A stretch of 64,000 nucleotides of DNA. Origin: Brevundimonas lutea. GTDB lineage: Bacteria; Pseudomonadota; Alphaproteobacteria; Caulobacterales; Caulobacteraceae. The stretch covers positions 186,001 to 250,000 of the forward strand of contig NZ_QUOQ01000003.1 in assembly GCF_003704105.1 (NCBI RefSeq). Reading direction: 5' to 3'. The position numbers and the translations under genes were made by a program. Of the stretch, positions 1 to 8,870 are shown one piece after another; position 1 is the stretch's first letter; each line of letters starts with the position of its first letter. The notes under the pieces are model-generated. The model had not been told where the DNA came from. It made no database searches and was given only the letters and a program-made list of their open reading frames with translations.

Positions 1-1
1 C

Positions 2-43
2 TGGCTGCTGGACCTGGCCGATGAAGGACCCGTCCGATCATGA
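2..43 (+). CDS. 3' end of an upstream gene (partial)
   Basis: An open frame entering from the left edge ends with WLLDLADEGPVRS and a TGA at 41-43. The stop shares an ATGA with the start of the next gene, the overlap style used through the rest of this cluster, so this is probably the tail of a translationally coupled upstream gene. Thirteen residues are too few to assign a family. Confidence 0.45.
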   Translation, partial: WLLDLADEGPVRS

Positions 44-1140
44 CCGTCGCCCGCCAAGACCTCGCCCCCGAGCCGCCGGACTGGATGGACGCTCTGGTCG
101 CGCTCGGCGTTCGCTATGACGCCTCGCCGCGTTTTCCGACAGAGAGCCTCGACCGTCTGCGGGCCGCCGGCCTGATGACACGGTTCGCGCCGGAGCGGTC
201 GGGCGGCGACGCCTTCGACACCGCGGAGGCCCAGGCCCTGGCCATGATGGACGCGCTCAGGGAGGTAGGACGCGCCGACCTCAGCGTCGGCCGCATCTTC
301 GAGGGTCACCTCAACGCCCTGGCGCTTTTCGACTGGTACGCGACCCCGGCCCAGCTGGCGTGGCTCGCCCAGGCGCTCACGCGCGGTTGCGTCTTCGGGG
401 TCTGGGCGACGGAGCCGCCTCCGGGTGTGCGGCTGGGTGACGCCGGCCGGCTCGAGGGACGCAAGATCTTCGCCACGGGGGCCGGAAGCCTGGACTACGC
501 CCTCATCACCGCGGCGCCGGAGCGGGGCGAGCGTCGACTCTGCCTTGTGGCCGCCGACGATCCGAGCCGGACCGATCTCGGCGCCTGGCGGGTGCGCGGC
601 ATGAAGGCGACCGTCAGCGGGTCCTATGACGTCTCCGGCATGATCGCTGAGCCGTGGGCGCTCTTGGGCGAGCCCGGAGATTACGATCGCGAGCCGCGGT
701 TCACCGCCGGCGCCTGGCGCTTCACCGCCGTTCAGCTCGGCGGCGTCGAGGCCCTGGTGATGGCGCTGCGGGACGGTCTTTCAGACGCCGCCCGGCAAGA
801 CCCGCTGCAGCGCATGAAATTCATTGAGGCCGCCACCGCCGCGCGCACCGCCCATCTCTGGGTCAGGGAGGCGGCGCGGCGATTCGCCGAAGGCGCGCCG
901 GGCGCCGAGGATGTGGCGCGCGTCACCCGAGGCGTGGTCGAGCGCGCTGCCCTGGACGTGATGGAGAGGGCGGCCCGCGCCATCGGCACGCGAAGCGCCT
1001 TCGACGGCGAGCGGATCGACAAGGTTTCACGGGACCTGAGCCTCTACCTGAGACAGGCGCAGCCGGACCAGGTCAGGGATCAGGCGGCCCAAGCCTGGCT
1101 TAGGTCCGACATCTGGGGGGATGGGGGCGCGCTGTGGTGA
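40..1140 (+). CDS. Acyl-CoA dehydrogenase-like flavoprotein
   Basis: The 366-residue protein has the acyl-CoA dehydrogenase layout: an alpha-helical N-terminus with the LRAAGLMTRFAPERSGG segment, a central beta-domain (about residues 110-220) and a C-terminal helical bundle with KVSRDLSLYLRQAQ, which resembles the acyl-CoA_dh_2 type. Such enzymes use FAD and oxidise acyl-thioesters or hydroxylate substrates. The start is the ATG overlapping the previous stop as ATGA. Its neighbours are a PIG-L deacetylase, a NodS-like methyltransferase and a glycosyltransferase rather than beta-oxidation genes. A role in tailoring an acylated or glycosylated product is therefore more likely than fatty-acid catabolism. 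The fold is assigned with fair confidence; substrate and reaction are unknown. Confidence 0.72.
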   Translation: MTVARQDLAPEPPDWMDALVALGVRYDASPRFPTESLDRLRAAGLMTRFAPERSGGDAFDTAEAQALAMMDALREVGRADLSVGRIFEGHLNALALFDWYATPAQLAWLAQALTRGCVFGVWATEPPPGVRLGDAGRLEGRKIFATGAGSLDYALITAAPERGERRLCLVAADDPSRTDLGAWRVRGMKATVSGSYDVSGMIAEPWALLGEPGDYDREPRFTAGAWRFTAVQLGGVEALVMALRDGLSDAARQDPLQRMKFIEAATAARTAHLWVREAARRFAEGAPGAEDVARVTRGVVERAALDVMERAARAIGTRSAFDGERIDKVSRDLSLYLRQAQPDQVRDQAAQAWLRSDIWGDGGALW

Positions 1141-1835
1141 GACCGCGGGGATATCCGACGCCCCTGGCTCGGTCCGCCTGGAAGTCGGCGCGCTGGCTGG
1201 TGATCGCCCCCCACGCGGACGACGAAACCCTGGGCGCGGGCGCGCTGATCCACGAGGCGGCGGCGGACGATCGCCTGGGCGGCGTCGTCATCCTGACCGA
1301 CGGCGCGGGGTCGCACGCCCCGGGGGAACACGGATTCACCGCCCGGCTAGTCTCCGAGCGCCGTCGCGAGGCCTGCGCCGCCCTCCGCAGCCTTGCGGGA
1401 CGCGCGGCTTGCCGACCCGAGTTCCTCGACTGGCCCGACGCCCATCCGCCCGCGCCTGGAGACCCTCTCTGGGACCGCAGCCTGCGGCGGCTGGCCTGGA
1501 CCGTCAGAGGGCGACGGATCGACGCGATCGCCGTGACATCGCTCGCGGACGCGCACTGCGACCATCAGGCGGCCGCCCGCCTGGCCCGCGCCCTGGTCGC
1601 CCGGGCGCTTCGCCCCGTGGCGCTGTTCGAATATCACGTCTGGAGCCACCCGGACGCAACCGCCCGGTCAGGCTACGCCAGCAGGCCGCTCCGGGCCGGC
1701 ATGCGCGCCGGCGCCCTGGCCCGACATCGGAGCCAGACCAGCGCCCTGTTCGGCCCGGGCTTCCGCCTTCCGCGCGAGCCGTCTCTCGCGGCTCGGTCTG
1801 ACCGGCTTTACCCCGTGACCGTCCCACATGGGTGA
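1134..1835 (+). CDS. PIG-L family deacetylase
   Basis: The 233-residue protein carries the zinc-binding signature PHADDE at residues 26-31 and a second zinc motif, HCDH, at 141-144. Both are diagnostic of PIG-L/LmbE deacetylases, which remove N-acetyl groups from GlcNAc-type sugars or small conjugates. A GTG codon at 1134 starts the frame, but the GTG at 1137 would give the GTGA overlap with the upstream stop that suits coupled translation, so either is possible. The gene overlaps both neighbours. With the downstream methyltransferase and glycosyltransferase it suggests modification of an amino-sugar-containing product, an inference from context. Confidence 0.85.
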   Translation: MVRPRGYPTPLARSAWKSARWLVIAPHADDETLGAGALIHEAAADDRLGGVVILTDGAGSHAPGEHGFTARLVSERRREACAALRSLAGRAACRPEFLDWPDAHPPAPGDPLWDRSLRRLAWTVRGRRIDAIAVTSLADAHCDHQAAARLARALVARALRPVALFEYHVWSHPDATARSGYASRPLRAGMRAGALARHRSQTSALFGPGFRLPREPSLAARSDRLYPVTVPHG

Positions 1836-2409
1836 GGCCTCGCTCCCACGTCGCTATTTCGAGGATATCTTCGAGGGCGATACGGACCCCTGGGGGCTGG
1901 CGTCGCGCGACTATGAGCGCCGCAAGTTCGACCGGAGTCTCTCCGCCCTGGCCGGACGCCGCTACGAACGCGGGCTCGAGGTCGGATGCGCCGGGGGCGT
2001 GTTGACCGAGCGTCTGGCGACGACCTGTTCATCCCTCGTCGCCGTCGACATCAGCGCGCGCGCCATCGGACGGGCCGCCGAACGCCTGGCGCCGCTTGGC
2101 AACGTCAGGCTCGAGCGCATGGATTTCCCCGGAACGCGACCCGTCGGAGCGTTCGATCTGATGGTCCTGTCGGAAGTGGCCTATTACTGGAGCGACGGCG
2201 ATCTGGACCGCTGCGCCGCCTTCGTTCGCGAGTCGCTCGAGCGCGGCGGCGATCTGCTGCTCGTCCACTACACCGGCCCGACGGACTATCCCCAGACCGC
2301 CGACGGCGCCACGGACCGGCTCTGGACGGGTCTCTCCGATATCCTCGACCGGCGCTCAGACGAACGCCGCGCGCGGTACCGCCTCGACCTGTGGCGGCGA
2401 CGATGCTGA
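1828..2409 (+). CDS. NodS-like SAM-dependent methyltransferase
   Basis: The 193-residue protein begins with the FEDIFEGDTDPW segment and a YERRKFD stretch typical of NodS-type methyltransferases. It has SAM motif I, GLEVGCAGG, near residues 49-57. NodS N-methylates deacetylated chitooligosaccharide in Nod-factor synthesis, so pairing with an upstream PIG-L deacetylase makes chemical sense: deacetylation would expose an amine that could then be methylated. The start overlaps the end of the deacetylase gene by 8 bp, and its stop overlaps the start of the glycosyltransferase gene. The family is secure; the substrate is inferred. Confidence 0.82.
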   Translation: MGEASLPRRYFEDIFEGDTDPWGLASRDYERRKFDRSLSALAGRRYERGLEVGCAGGVLTERLATTCSSLVAVDISARAIGRAAERLAPLGNVRLERMDFPGTRPVGAFDLMVLSEVAYYWSDGDLDRCAAFVRESLERGGDLLLVHYTGPTDYPQTADGATDRLWTGLSDILDRRSDERRARYRLDLWRRRC

Positions 2410-3254
2410 GCGTCAGCGTCCTCACCCTGGTTCGCGATCGCCAGGCTCATCTCGACCAACTGATCGCGGGCGTGTCGCGATCGTCGGTCGCCCCCGATGA
2501 GATCGTCATCGTCGACATGAGCGATCGGCCCCTGGAGATCCGGGGGGCGCAAGCGCCCACACGACATCTCACCCTGTCCGGCGCCGACCTTCCCCTGGCC
2601 GGGGCGCGCAATCTCGCCGCCCACGAGGCCTCCGGCGATATTCTGCTCTTCCTCGATGTCGACTGCATCGTGTCGGCCGCACTGATCGGACGCCTGGCGG
2701 AACGCCTCGCCCGGACCGATGCGGTCGTCTGCCCAGAAGCGCTCTACCTGCCCGCACAGGACGCGCCCTATCCCGCCGCCGACGCCGCACTCCGGGCCCT
2801 GGCAGAGCCCCACCCCGTCCGCCCTTTCCCGCCGTCCGGCGAGCGGCTTGAATCCAATCCGGGCCTGTTCTGGTCCCTGGCCTTCGCGCTGAGGCGGGAG
2901 ACCTTCCAGCGGCTCGGCGGGTTCGACCCCGCCTATGTGGGCTACGGCGCCGAGGACACCGACTTCGGGTTCCAGGTCGCCCGGGCCGGACTGCCGCTGA
3001 TCTTTCTCGGAGGCCATCCGGTCTTTCATCAGCACCACGACGGCTGCGATCCGCCGTTGCAGCACTTCGACGCTCTGACCGTCAACGCCCGCCACTTCCG
3101 CGCCAAATGGGGCCGGTGGCCCATGGAGGGCTGGCTCGAGGCCATGCGTCGTCTGGGATTGATCCGGTGGACCGGCGAGACGCTCGAGGTGCTGAGACAG
3201 CCCACCGAGACGGAAATCCTGCGCGCGCGGAAACCGGCGAACGCTCGCTTCTAG
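2403..3254 (+). CDS. Family 2 glycosyltransferase
   Basis: The 283-residue GT-A enzyme has LSVSVLTLVRDR at the N-terminus, the nucleotide-sugar/metal motif DVD at residues 85-87 in LLFLDVDC, and the acceptor-site ED at 184-185 in YGAEDTDFG. It lacks membrane segments and should be cytoplasmic. The start is the ATG at 2403, whose TG is shared with the TGA of the methyltransferase gene; the frame stays open further upstream, but that part lies inside the methyltransferase gene. It is the last gene of the overlapping cluster and is followed by a strong hairpin. It probably adds a sugar to the product tailored by the three upstream enzymes. Confidence 0.87.
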   Translation: MLSVSVLTLVRDRQAHLDQLIAGVSRSSVAPDEIVIVDMSDRPLEIRGAQAPTRHLTLSGADLPLAGARNLAAHEASGDILLFLDVDCIVSAALIGRLAERLARTDAVVCPEALYLPAQDAPYPAADAALRALAEPHPVRPFPPSGERLESNPGLFWSLAFALRRETFQRLGGFDPAYVGYGAEDTDFGFQVARAGLPLIFLGGHPVFHQHHDGCDPPLQHFDALTVNARHFRAKWGRWPMEGWLEAMRRLGLIRWTGETLEVLRQPTETEILRARKPANARF

Positions 3255-3255
3255 G

Positions 3256-3303
3256 TCCTAACCCTGCCGCGCGAGAGCCCTTACAGGGCTGGCGCGGCTA
3301 GGA
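3256..3303. terminator. Long hairpin between convergent genes
   Basis: TCCTA and TAGGA form the outer arms, GCCGCGC (3266-3272) pairs with GCGCGGC (3292-3298), and AGCCCT (3276-3281) pairs with AGGGCT (3285-3290) around a TAC loop. It lies between the convergent glycosyltransferase and RTX genes and has no clear T-tract, so it may act as a bidirectional terminator. Confidence 0.55.
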
Positions 3304-3396
3304 TCTCTATGCGCTTGATCGACAAGGGCGATGGGACACCCACCCTGTCCGCCATCAGCGACGCCGAGCCGAGCCGCCGGAGGTCGTGTCGGTCGA

Positions 3397-6300
3397 TCAG
3401 AGGACCCAGCCGTCGTGGTCCCGATGGTCGCCCTGGATGCGGAGGAGAAAGTCCGATCGGCCATCCCCGTTGATGTCCAGATCGAGCATGGTGACCCCGT
3501 CCGAGAAGGTCAGCCGGGCCTGGCCAGCGACGTTGGTGAAGCTGTCGACGAGGCTGAAGGCCTGATTGCCCGCGGCCGCCGTGTTCGCATCAATGGCTGA
3601 CAGGTCGATCAGATCGTCGCGGGACAGATCGGTGATGCGGTCCGACAGGGCCACCGTCGAGTCCGTCGTACTGCGGAAGATGAAGGTGTCGGCTCCCCCG
3701 CCCCCTGACAGTCTGTCCTGCCCGCCTGCGCCGTAGATCCGGTTGTCGCCGGCGTTGCCTGCAATGGTGTTGGCCAGACTGTTGCCGGCCGCATTGATGT
3801 CCGCAGACCCGGTCAGGGTCAGCGCTTCGATGAACTGTCCGGACAGGTCGAAGCTCACCGATGACAACACATGGTCGGACCCTTGGCCGTCCTTTTCCAG
3901 AACCCGATCGCCGACGGTCTGGACAACATAGGTGTCATTGCCCTGGGCCCCGGCAAGAACGTTCTTCCCGGCATTGCCGACCAGAGTATTCGCCAGGCTG
4001 TTGCCCGTTCCATTGATGGCGCCGGAGCCCGTCAGCGTCAGATGTTCGACATACTGGCCCGCCAGGCTGAAGCTGACCGAGGACAGCACCCGGTCCACGC
4101 CCTGACCGTTCAGTTCCACCACACGGTCGCCCGCGGTCTGGACCACGTAGGTGTCGTTTCCCGTTCCGCCGGACAAGACATTGACGCCGGCATTGCCCGT
4201 CAGAACGTTGTCGAGACTGTTGCCGGACCCATTGATCGACGCCGTGCCGGTCAGGGTCAGGTTTTCGATGTACTGACCCGCCAGACTGAAGCCGATCGAG
4301 GAGACCACGTGATCGCGGCCCTCACCGCTGCGCTCGACGACCCGGTCGCCAAGCGTCTGCACGATGTAGGTGTCGTCGCCCCGGCCCCCGGTGAGCACAT
4401 TCTTCCCGGCGTTCCCGGTGATGACGTTGTTCAGGGCGTTGCCGACGCCGTTCAGCGCAGCCGACCCCGTCAGGGTCAGGTTCTCGACCTGCGACCCGTC
4501 CAGCGACCAGCTGATTGACGATATCACCAGGTCGGTCCCCTCGTTCGCCTTCTCGGCGACCCGGTCGCCCTGGGTCTGGACATGATAGGTGTCGTCGCCC
4601 TTGCCACCGGTCAGCAGGTTCTTCCCGGCATTGCCGATGAGCACATTATTCAGGTCGCTTCCTCGGCCATCGATGTCCTTCGACCCGGTGAGGGTGAGGT
4701 TCTCGACATGGGGCCGGCCAGCCAACGAATAGCTAAACCCGGCCACGATGGTGTCGATGCCGCCGCTGGCCCCTTCAAGAACCCGGTCTTCCAGTCGGTC
4801 GACGATATAGACATCGTCGCCACCATCGCCGACCAGCACATCGACCCCGTCGCCACCGTCCAGAATTTCCTGTCCGTCGCTTCCCAGGACGAAGTCGTCC
4901 CCGCCCAATCCCCTGAGCGTGACGACCAGGCCCGATTGAGGAGTGTAGCCTCCCTTGAGATAATCCACGCCATCCGTCCCCAGCCTAAGGAGGGGAATCT
5001 CGGGCTCTCGGTCGATGCGGATCGTCGTGTCCGAGAACTGAAGGCGCTCGATACTGTAAAGGTAATGCACCACGTCGGGATCGCTTTTCAGCGTGACCTG
5101 TACGAGGTTGACCACCGCTACCTTCTCTCCGATCTCGTAATCGGTGGATTTGCCGGTGAAGACGACCGTGTCGTCGCCGGCGTCGCCTCGCAAGCTGTCG
5201 CCACCGCCCTCGTCGCCGCCGGTGTGGAGGATGTCGTCTCCCCACCCGCCGGTGAGCAGGTCCGCTCCCGCATGGCCGTAGAGGATGTCGTCGCCACCCA
5301 AACCGTCGACATAGAGCCCGCTTGAGGCGCGAATGACGTCGCCGTGGTTTGTGCCGGCCACGCTGAAGCGTTCGACGTTCAGATAGGTCCCGCCGGTGGC
5401 CTGCTCCAGCCGCTGCTCGACACTGCGGCGCAGGTCGAGCCGCACGCCCTCGGCCCGGTGCTCGAAGCTCACGGAGCAGAGGTCGTCCCCTTCTCCACCG
5501 TCGAAGCTGTCGTTGTCACTGACGTAACCGATGTCTCGGCCGGCGCCTCCGAAGAGCTGGTCCCCGTCGAAACCATCGTCATTGGCGATCAACTGATCGT
5601 TCGCCGTCCCGCCCGTGAGGATGTCGGATCCGGCCCCACCATAGAGGTTCATCCAGTCCGATCCCCAATCCAGGTCGGGATCGACGGTGAGTACATCGTT
5701 GCCGGCGCCTCCGTGGACGGCGCTGACATCCAGGCCGACCGTCACGATGTCCGGCCCCGGAGAGCCGAGGAAGGTGAAATACTCGAACCCGACCACGGAG
5801 GCGTCCAGCGCCTTGGTCGCGACAGCGAGCGCGTCATCGCCCGACAGGTCCAGCGTGACACCCTTGGAGAAGGCCTGAAACACCAGGAACGCCTGGTCGG
5901 CCCCTCCGCCCGCGTCGCTGGCGACGTCGTAGCGGCCAACATAGACGTCGTCCCAGCTCGACCGGCCGCCGCGAAGTTCGTCTCGCACCTGGTCGTCCAC
6001 CAGATCGTCGAACCGGGCATTGAGGTTGGAGTAGTTGTCCGACAGCACGGTGGGGGCATCAATGCTGACCGTGGCCTCTCCTCCCCACAGTCGCCCCATC
6101 CATGACGCCTCGAGCACGTCGGCCCCGGCCCCTCCGACCGCGTACAGGAAGTAGCCCTGAGAGCTGATGGTGTCGGAACCGGCGCCTCCGAACACCAGGG
6201 CGTCCGTGGTCGACGAGTGGATACTGATCCGATCGGCGCCGCCTTCACCCAGGATGATGGCGAGCCGGCCAGCGCTCGTGATGTCTTCGGAACTGGAAGT

Positions 6301-6438
6301 TCCGACGATGAGCTCTCTTATCGCCTGCGGCTCCGCCGCCATTGCGCTGGCGCTCGCCGCATACGCCAAGGAAATCGGCGACTGTAGCGTCGCCCGCTCG
6401 GTCAGCACGAAGCGCGCCGTCTGGTTCGACTTATCCAT
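3397..6438 (-). CDS. RTX / hemolysin-type calcium-binding repeat protein
   Basis: The 1013-residue protein consists largely of GGxGxD-type nonapeptides (for example GGAGSDTI, GGWGDDIL, GGGGADTF), which form Ca2+-binding beta-rolls in proteins exported by type I secretion. There is no Sec signal peptide. The C-terminus (DINGDGRSDFLLRIQG, ending DHDGWVL) resembles the serralysin-type uncleaved secretion signal. Four 73-residue repeats occupy the C-terminal half. No protease, lipase or other catalytic motif is seen, so an adhesin, surface-layer or matrix role fits best. The chosen ATG follows GGGGAAG; a GTG two codons upstream is an alternative. No type I secretion genes are present here. It lies 74 bp downstream of the kinase gene on the same strand. 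Confidence 0.85.
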   Translation of the reverse strand: MDKSNQTARFVLTERATLQSPISLAYAASASAMAAEPQAIRELIVGTSSSEDITSAGRLAIILGEGGADRISIHSSTTDALVFGGAGSDTISSQGYFLYAVGGAGADVLEASWMGRLWGGEATVSIDAPTVLSDNYSNLNARFDDLVDDQVRDELRGGRSSWDDVYVGRYDVASDAGGGADQAFLVFQAFSKGVTLDLSGDDALAVATKALDASVVGFEYFTFLGSPGPDIVTVGLDVSAVHGGAGNDVLTVDPDLDWGSDWMNLYGGAGSDILTGGTANDQLIANDDGFDGDQLFGGAGRDIGYVSDNDSFDGGEGDDLCSVSFEHRAEGVRLDLRRSVEQRLEQATGGTYLNVERFSVAGTNHGDVIRASSGLYVDGLGGDDILYGHAGADLLTGGWGDDILHTGGDEGGGDSLRGDAGDDTVVFTGKSTDYEIGEKVAVVNLVQVTLKSDPDVVHYLYSIERLQFSDTTIRIDREPEIPLLRLGTDGVDYLKGGYTPQSGLVVTLRGLGGDDFVLGSDGQEILDGGDGVDVLVGDGGDDVYIVDRLEDRVLEGASGGIDTIVAGFSYSLAGRPHVENLTLTGSKDIDGRGSDLNNVLIGNAGKNLLTGGKGDDTYHVQTQGDRVAEKANEGTDLVISSISWSLDGSQVENLTLTGSAALNGVGNALNNVITGNAGKNVLTGGRGDDTYIVQTLGDRVVERSGEGRDHVVSSIGFSLAGQYIENLTLTGTASINGSGNSLDNVLTGNAGVNVLSGGTGNDTYVVQTAGDRVVELNGQGVDRVLSSVSFSLAGQYVEHLTLTGSGAINGTGNSLANTLVGNAGKNVLAGAQGNDTYVVQTVGDRVLEKDGQGSDHVLSSVSFDLSGQFIEALTLTGSADINAAGNSLANTIAGNAGDNRIYGAGGQDRLSGGGGADTFIFRSTTDSTVALSDRITDLSRDDLIDLSAIDANTAAAGNQAFSLVDSFTNVAGQARLTFSDGVTMLDLDINGDGRSDFLLRIQGDHRDHDGWVL
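3757..4632 (-). repeat. Four tandem 219-bp (73-residue) repeats inside the RTX gene
   Basis: Four consecutive units of exactly 219 bp each encode NAGxNxLxG, then GDDTY or GNDTY, VQTxGDRV, and NLTLTGS or a close variant. Units run 4632-4414, 4413-4195, 4194-3976 and 3975-3757 in coding order. A degenerate fifth copy precedes them, and a truncated NAGDN start follows. They look like recent internal duplications and could vary in number between strains by recombination. Confidence 0.9.
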
Positions 6439-6512
6439 GGACACGATCTTCCCCGATACCGAGCCCCACCGGTGGCTCCGATGGGTCTAGCGTCGGTTTG
6501 ACCAGAATCGGA

Positions 6513-8870
6513 TCACGGCGGTGGCCGCCGGGGCGCTGACGCCGCACAGGTCGCCAGGTTCGCGGCCACATCCGGCGACAAATCCGCGAGGTATCCAATC
6601 AGCTCTCGCCGCGCCGCGAGTTCATCGATCAGGGTCTTGGCTTGCCGGTGATGAACGCAGGCCCGTCCTTGCTGTCCTGCCTCGTCGGCGATCTGACCCA
6701 TGACGTGATGAGCGATCGCCAATCGACTGAGCCGACCTGAAGTCCGTTCAGTACCCAGTCCGGATTCGTAAAAGTCGAGCGCCTCGGCCTGGATCGCGAG
6801 CGCTTCGGCATGGCGACCCTTGAGGCTCATGGCCTGGGCGTGGATCTGGCGCATATTGCCTGCAAAGGACTTGAGCGCGGCGTCATCGGATTCGATCGCG
6901 AGCAGCCGGTCCAGAGTCGCCTGGGCGTCTGAGCGAAAACGGTCCATTTCTGCTTCGCCGTCCGGCAGGCCCGAGGCCAGGCCGTATCCCAGGTATGCAT
7001 TCCAGGCTCGCGCGTAGAGCACGACCGGATCGCCGCGCGATCCGGTATCCAGTTGCTTGAAGCGCCGATCGGCGCGCCTTGCCGCCACCAGGCCGCCGTT
7101 GAAATCGTCGCGCAGGTATCCGGCGCTGGCCCGGTAATAGTCTGCATAGGCCTGGTCCAGCATGGCCGCTTGCGACCGTCGCTCCGAAGGAGGCCAGCCC
7201 GTCTGGTCGCCTTCAAGCGCCAGAGCCAGGCGATCGAGCCGATCTGGATCATTCTCGAGCGTGGCGATTTCCAGCTGGGCGCGGCGAAAGCTGCGACGCG
7301 CCTCGCGCCAGGCGCGCTCGGGAGATCTCGGCGCCAGCGCCAATATCTGCTCGGCCTTCGCGAGCGATTGACCTGCCGCGGACGTGTCGCCGTCGGCATG
7401 GGCCTGAACCAGCGCGAGTGAGGTCAAAGCCTCGATCAGGACCGGACGTGCGTTCGGCGACGCGGTCAGTTGCGGATCGCGCAGCATCGCTATCGCCGTC
7501 TCGAGATTGGTCTTCGCTTGGGGTGTGTCCCCAAGGTTGGGCTGGGCCGGCACGCCCTGGGTGCGCGCCAGGGCCACGAAACCTTTGGCCGCTTCGAGCT
7601 TCAGGTCCGGGGACGCCTCGGGAGAACGTGCGAGAGCCGCGAGATAGTGCTGCGCGCGGCGGGCCACGGCTGCGCGTGCGGCGGTTGTTCCCGCGATACG
7701 ATCCATTGAGGCGTTGAGATCGAACAACATGAAGCTGGCCAGGCTGCGCACCTCATCGAAGCGCGCCGCCTCGGCCCGACGCGCCTGCTCGGCGACCGCG
7801 TATGCCGTCAGGGTCACCGCGAGACCGGCGGAGAGCAAAAGCACGGTCCCCGCCGCCCCTGCTGTCGCGAACGGGTGCCTGCCGATGAACTTCCGCAGCA
7901 GGTAGGTCCCACTGGACGGCATGGCCTTGACGGGGCGGCCGGACCTCAGGGCGACGACGTCGTCGTGCAAGGCGTCGGCCGTCGCGTAGCGATCGTCGGG
8001 TCGCGGCGCGGTCGCCTTATCAATGATCGCGCGCAGTTCGCGATCAGCCGGCCCCGGTCGAACCATAGCCTCCAGCAGTCTTCCCAGTGAAAAGACATCC
8101 GTCGCGGTCGACACCTCCAAACCCGCCAGCCGTTCCGGCGCGGCGAAGCCGGGCGTGTGAGACGGCGCGGCGTTATCCGACGGCGTCGTCTGATGATCCA
8201 CATTTCGGGAGATTCCGAAATCGATCAGTTTTGCGACCCCTTCAGGGGTGATCAGAACATTTCCAGGAGTGACATCCCGGTGGACGATCAGGTTTCGGTT
8301 CGCGAACGCGACGGCGCCGCAGATGTCCAGAAAGATGCGAAACCGTACGGCCGCTTCCGGCGCTGTGTCTCCGACCCATTGGTCGAGCGGGCGGCCGTCG
8401 ACATACTCCATGACGATGTACGGCGAGCCCGCCGCCGTCGCCCCACCATCGTAAAGCCGGGCGATATTGGGATGGGTCAGGCGCGCCAGGATCTGGCGTT
8501 CGTGTTGGAACCGCTCGATCAAGGCGTCCGACAGCAAGCCTGGCTTGATGATCTTTATCGCGACCGCGTGGGCGAAGTCGCCGGTCGCGCGCTGGCCGAG
8601 ATAGACGGATCCCATCCCTCCCCGGCCGATCAATCCCACGATGGCGTAGGCGCCGAGACGTTCGGGTGGCGGTTCCTCATCCAGCGCCGACAAAGCGCCG
8701 CCGGTCGCAATTTCAGACTGAAAGATCGCGGCACGCAGGGCTTCAAGCCGCGACAGGACTTCGGGAGATGGCGACCGCGCGGCGAGCCAGCGCTCCCTGT
8801 CGGCCTCGGGAACGTCCAAGAGGCTTTCGAACAGCTCCAGCGCGGCACGCTCGTCCGCCGCCGACGTCAT
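6513..8870 (-). CDS. Membrane-anchored serine/threonine protein kinase
   Basis: The 785-residue protein has a kinase domain with glycine loop GRGGMG (82-87), VAIK Lys106, HRD (197-199) and DFG (217-219). A transmembrane helix lies near 335-358, followed by a roughly 400-residue C-terminal region, probably periplasmic, rich in helical Ala/Leu segments and compatible with TPR-like repeats. The catalytic loop reads HRDVTPGN, so the Lys usual in Ser/Thr kinases is Thr; this variant also occurs in other bacterial kinases. The ATG start overlaps the stop of the sigma-factor gene as ATGA. Coupling to an ECF sigma gene suggests that the kinase senses an envelope signal and controls that sigma factor or its targets. 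Confidence 0.88.
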   Translation of the reverse strand: MTSAADERAALELFESLLDVPEADRERWLAARSPSPEVLSRLEALRAAIFQSEIATGGALSALDEEPPPERLGAYAIVGLIGRGGMGSVYLGQRATGDFAHAVAIKIIKPGLLSDALIERFQHERQILARLTHPNIARLYDGGATAAGSPYIVMEYVDGRPLDQWVGDTAPEAAVRFRIFLDICGAVAFANRNLIVHRDVTPGNVLITPEGVAKLIDFGISRNVDHQTTPSDNAAPSHTPGFAAPERLAGLEVSTATDVFSLGRLLEAMVRPGPADRELRAIIDKATAPRPDDRYATADALHDDVVALRSGRPVKAMPSSGTYLLRKFIGRHPFATAGAAGTVLLLSAGLAVTLTAYAVAEQARRAEAARFDEVRSLASFMLFDLNASMDRIAGTTAARAAVARRAQHYLAALARSPEASPDLKLEAAKGFVALARTQGVPAQPNLGDTPQAKTNLETAIAMLRDPQLTASPNARPVLIEALTSLALVQAHADGDTSAAGQSLAKAEQILALAPRSPERAWREARRSFRRAQLEIATLENDPDRLDRLALALEGDQTGWPPSERRSQAAMLDQAYADYYRASAGYLRDDFNGGLVAARRADRRFKQLDTGSRGDPVVLYARAWNAYLGYGLASGLPDGEAEMDRFRSDAQATLDRLLAIESDDAALKSFAGNMRQIHAQAMSLKGRHAEALAIQAEALDFYESGLGTERTSGRLSRLAIAHHVMGQIADEAGQQGRACVHHRQAKTLIDELAARRELIGYLADLSPDVAANLATCAASAPRRPPP

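Noticed and set aside
3757-4632. CRISPR array
   Set aside because: Units are 219 bp, contiguous, in frame and encode RTX sequence; there are no unique spacers.
8274-8283. Kinase called inactive because HRDxK Lys is Thr
   Set aside because: HRD, DFG, the VAIK Lys and the glycine loop are intact, and HRDVTPxN variants occur in other bacterial Ser/Thr kinases.
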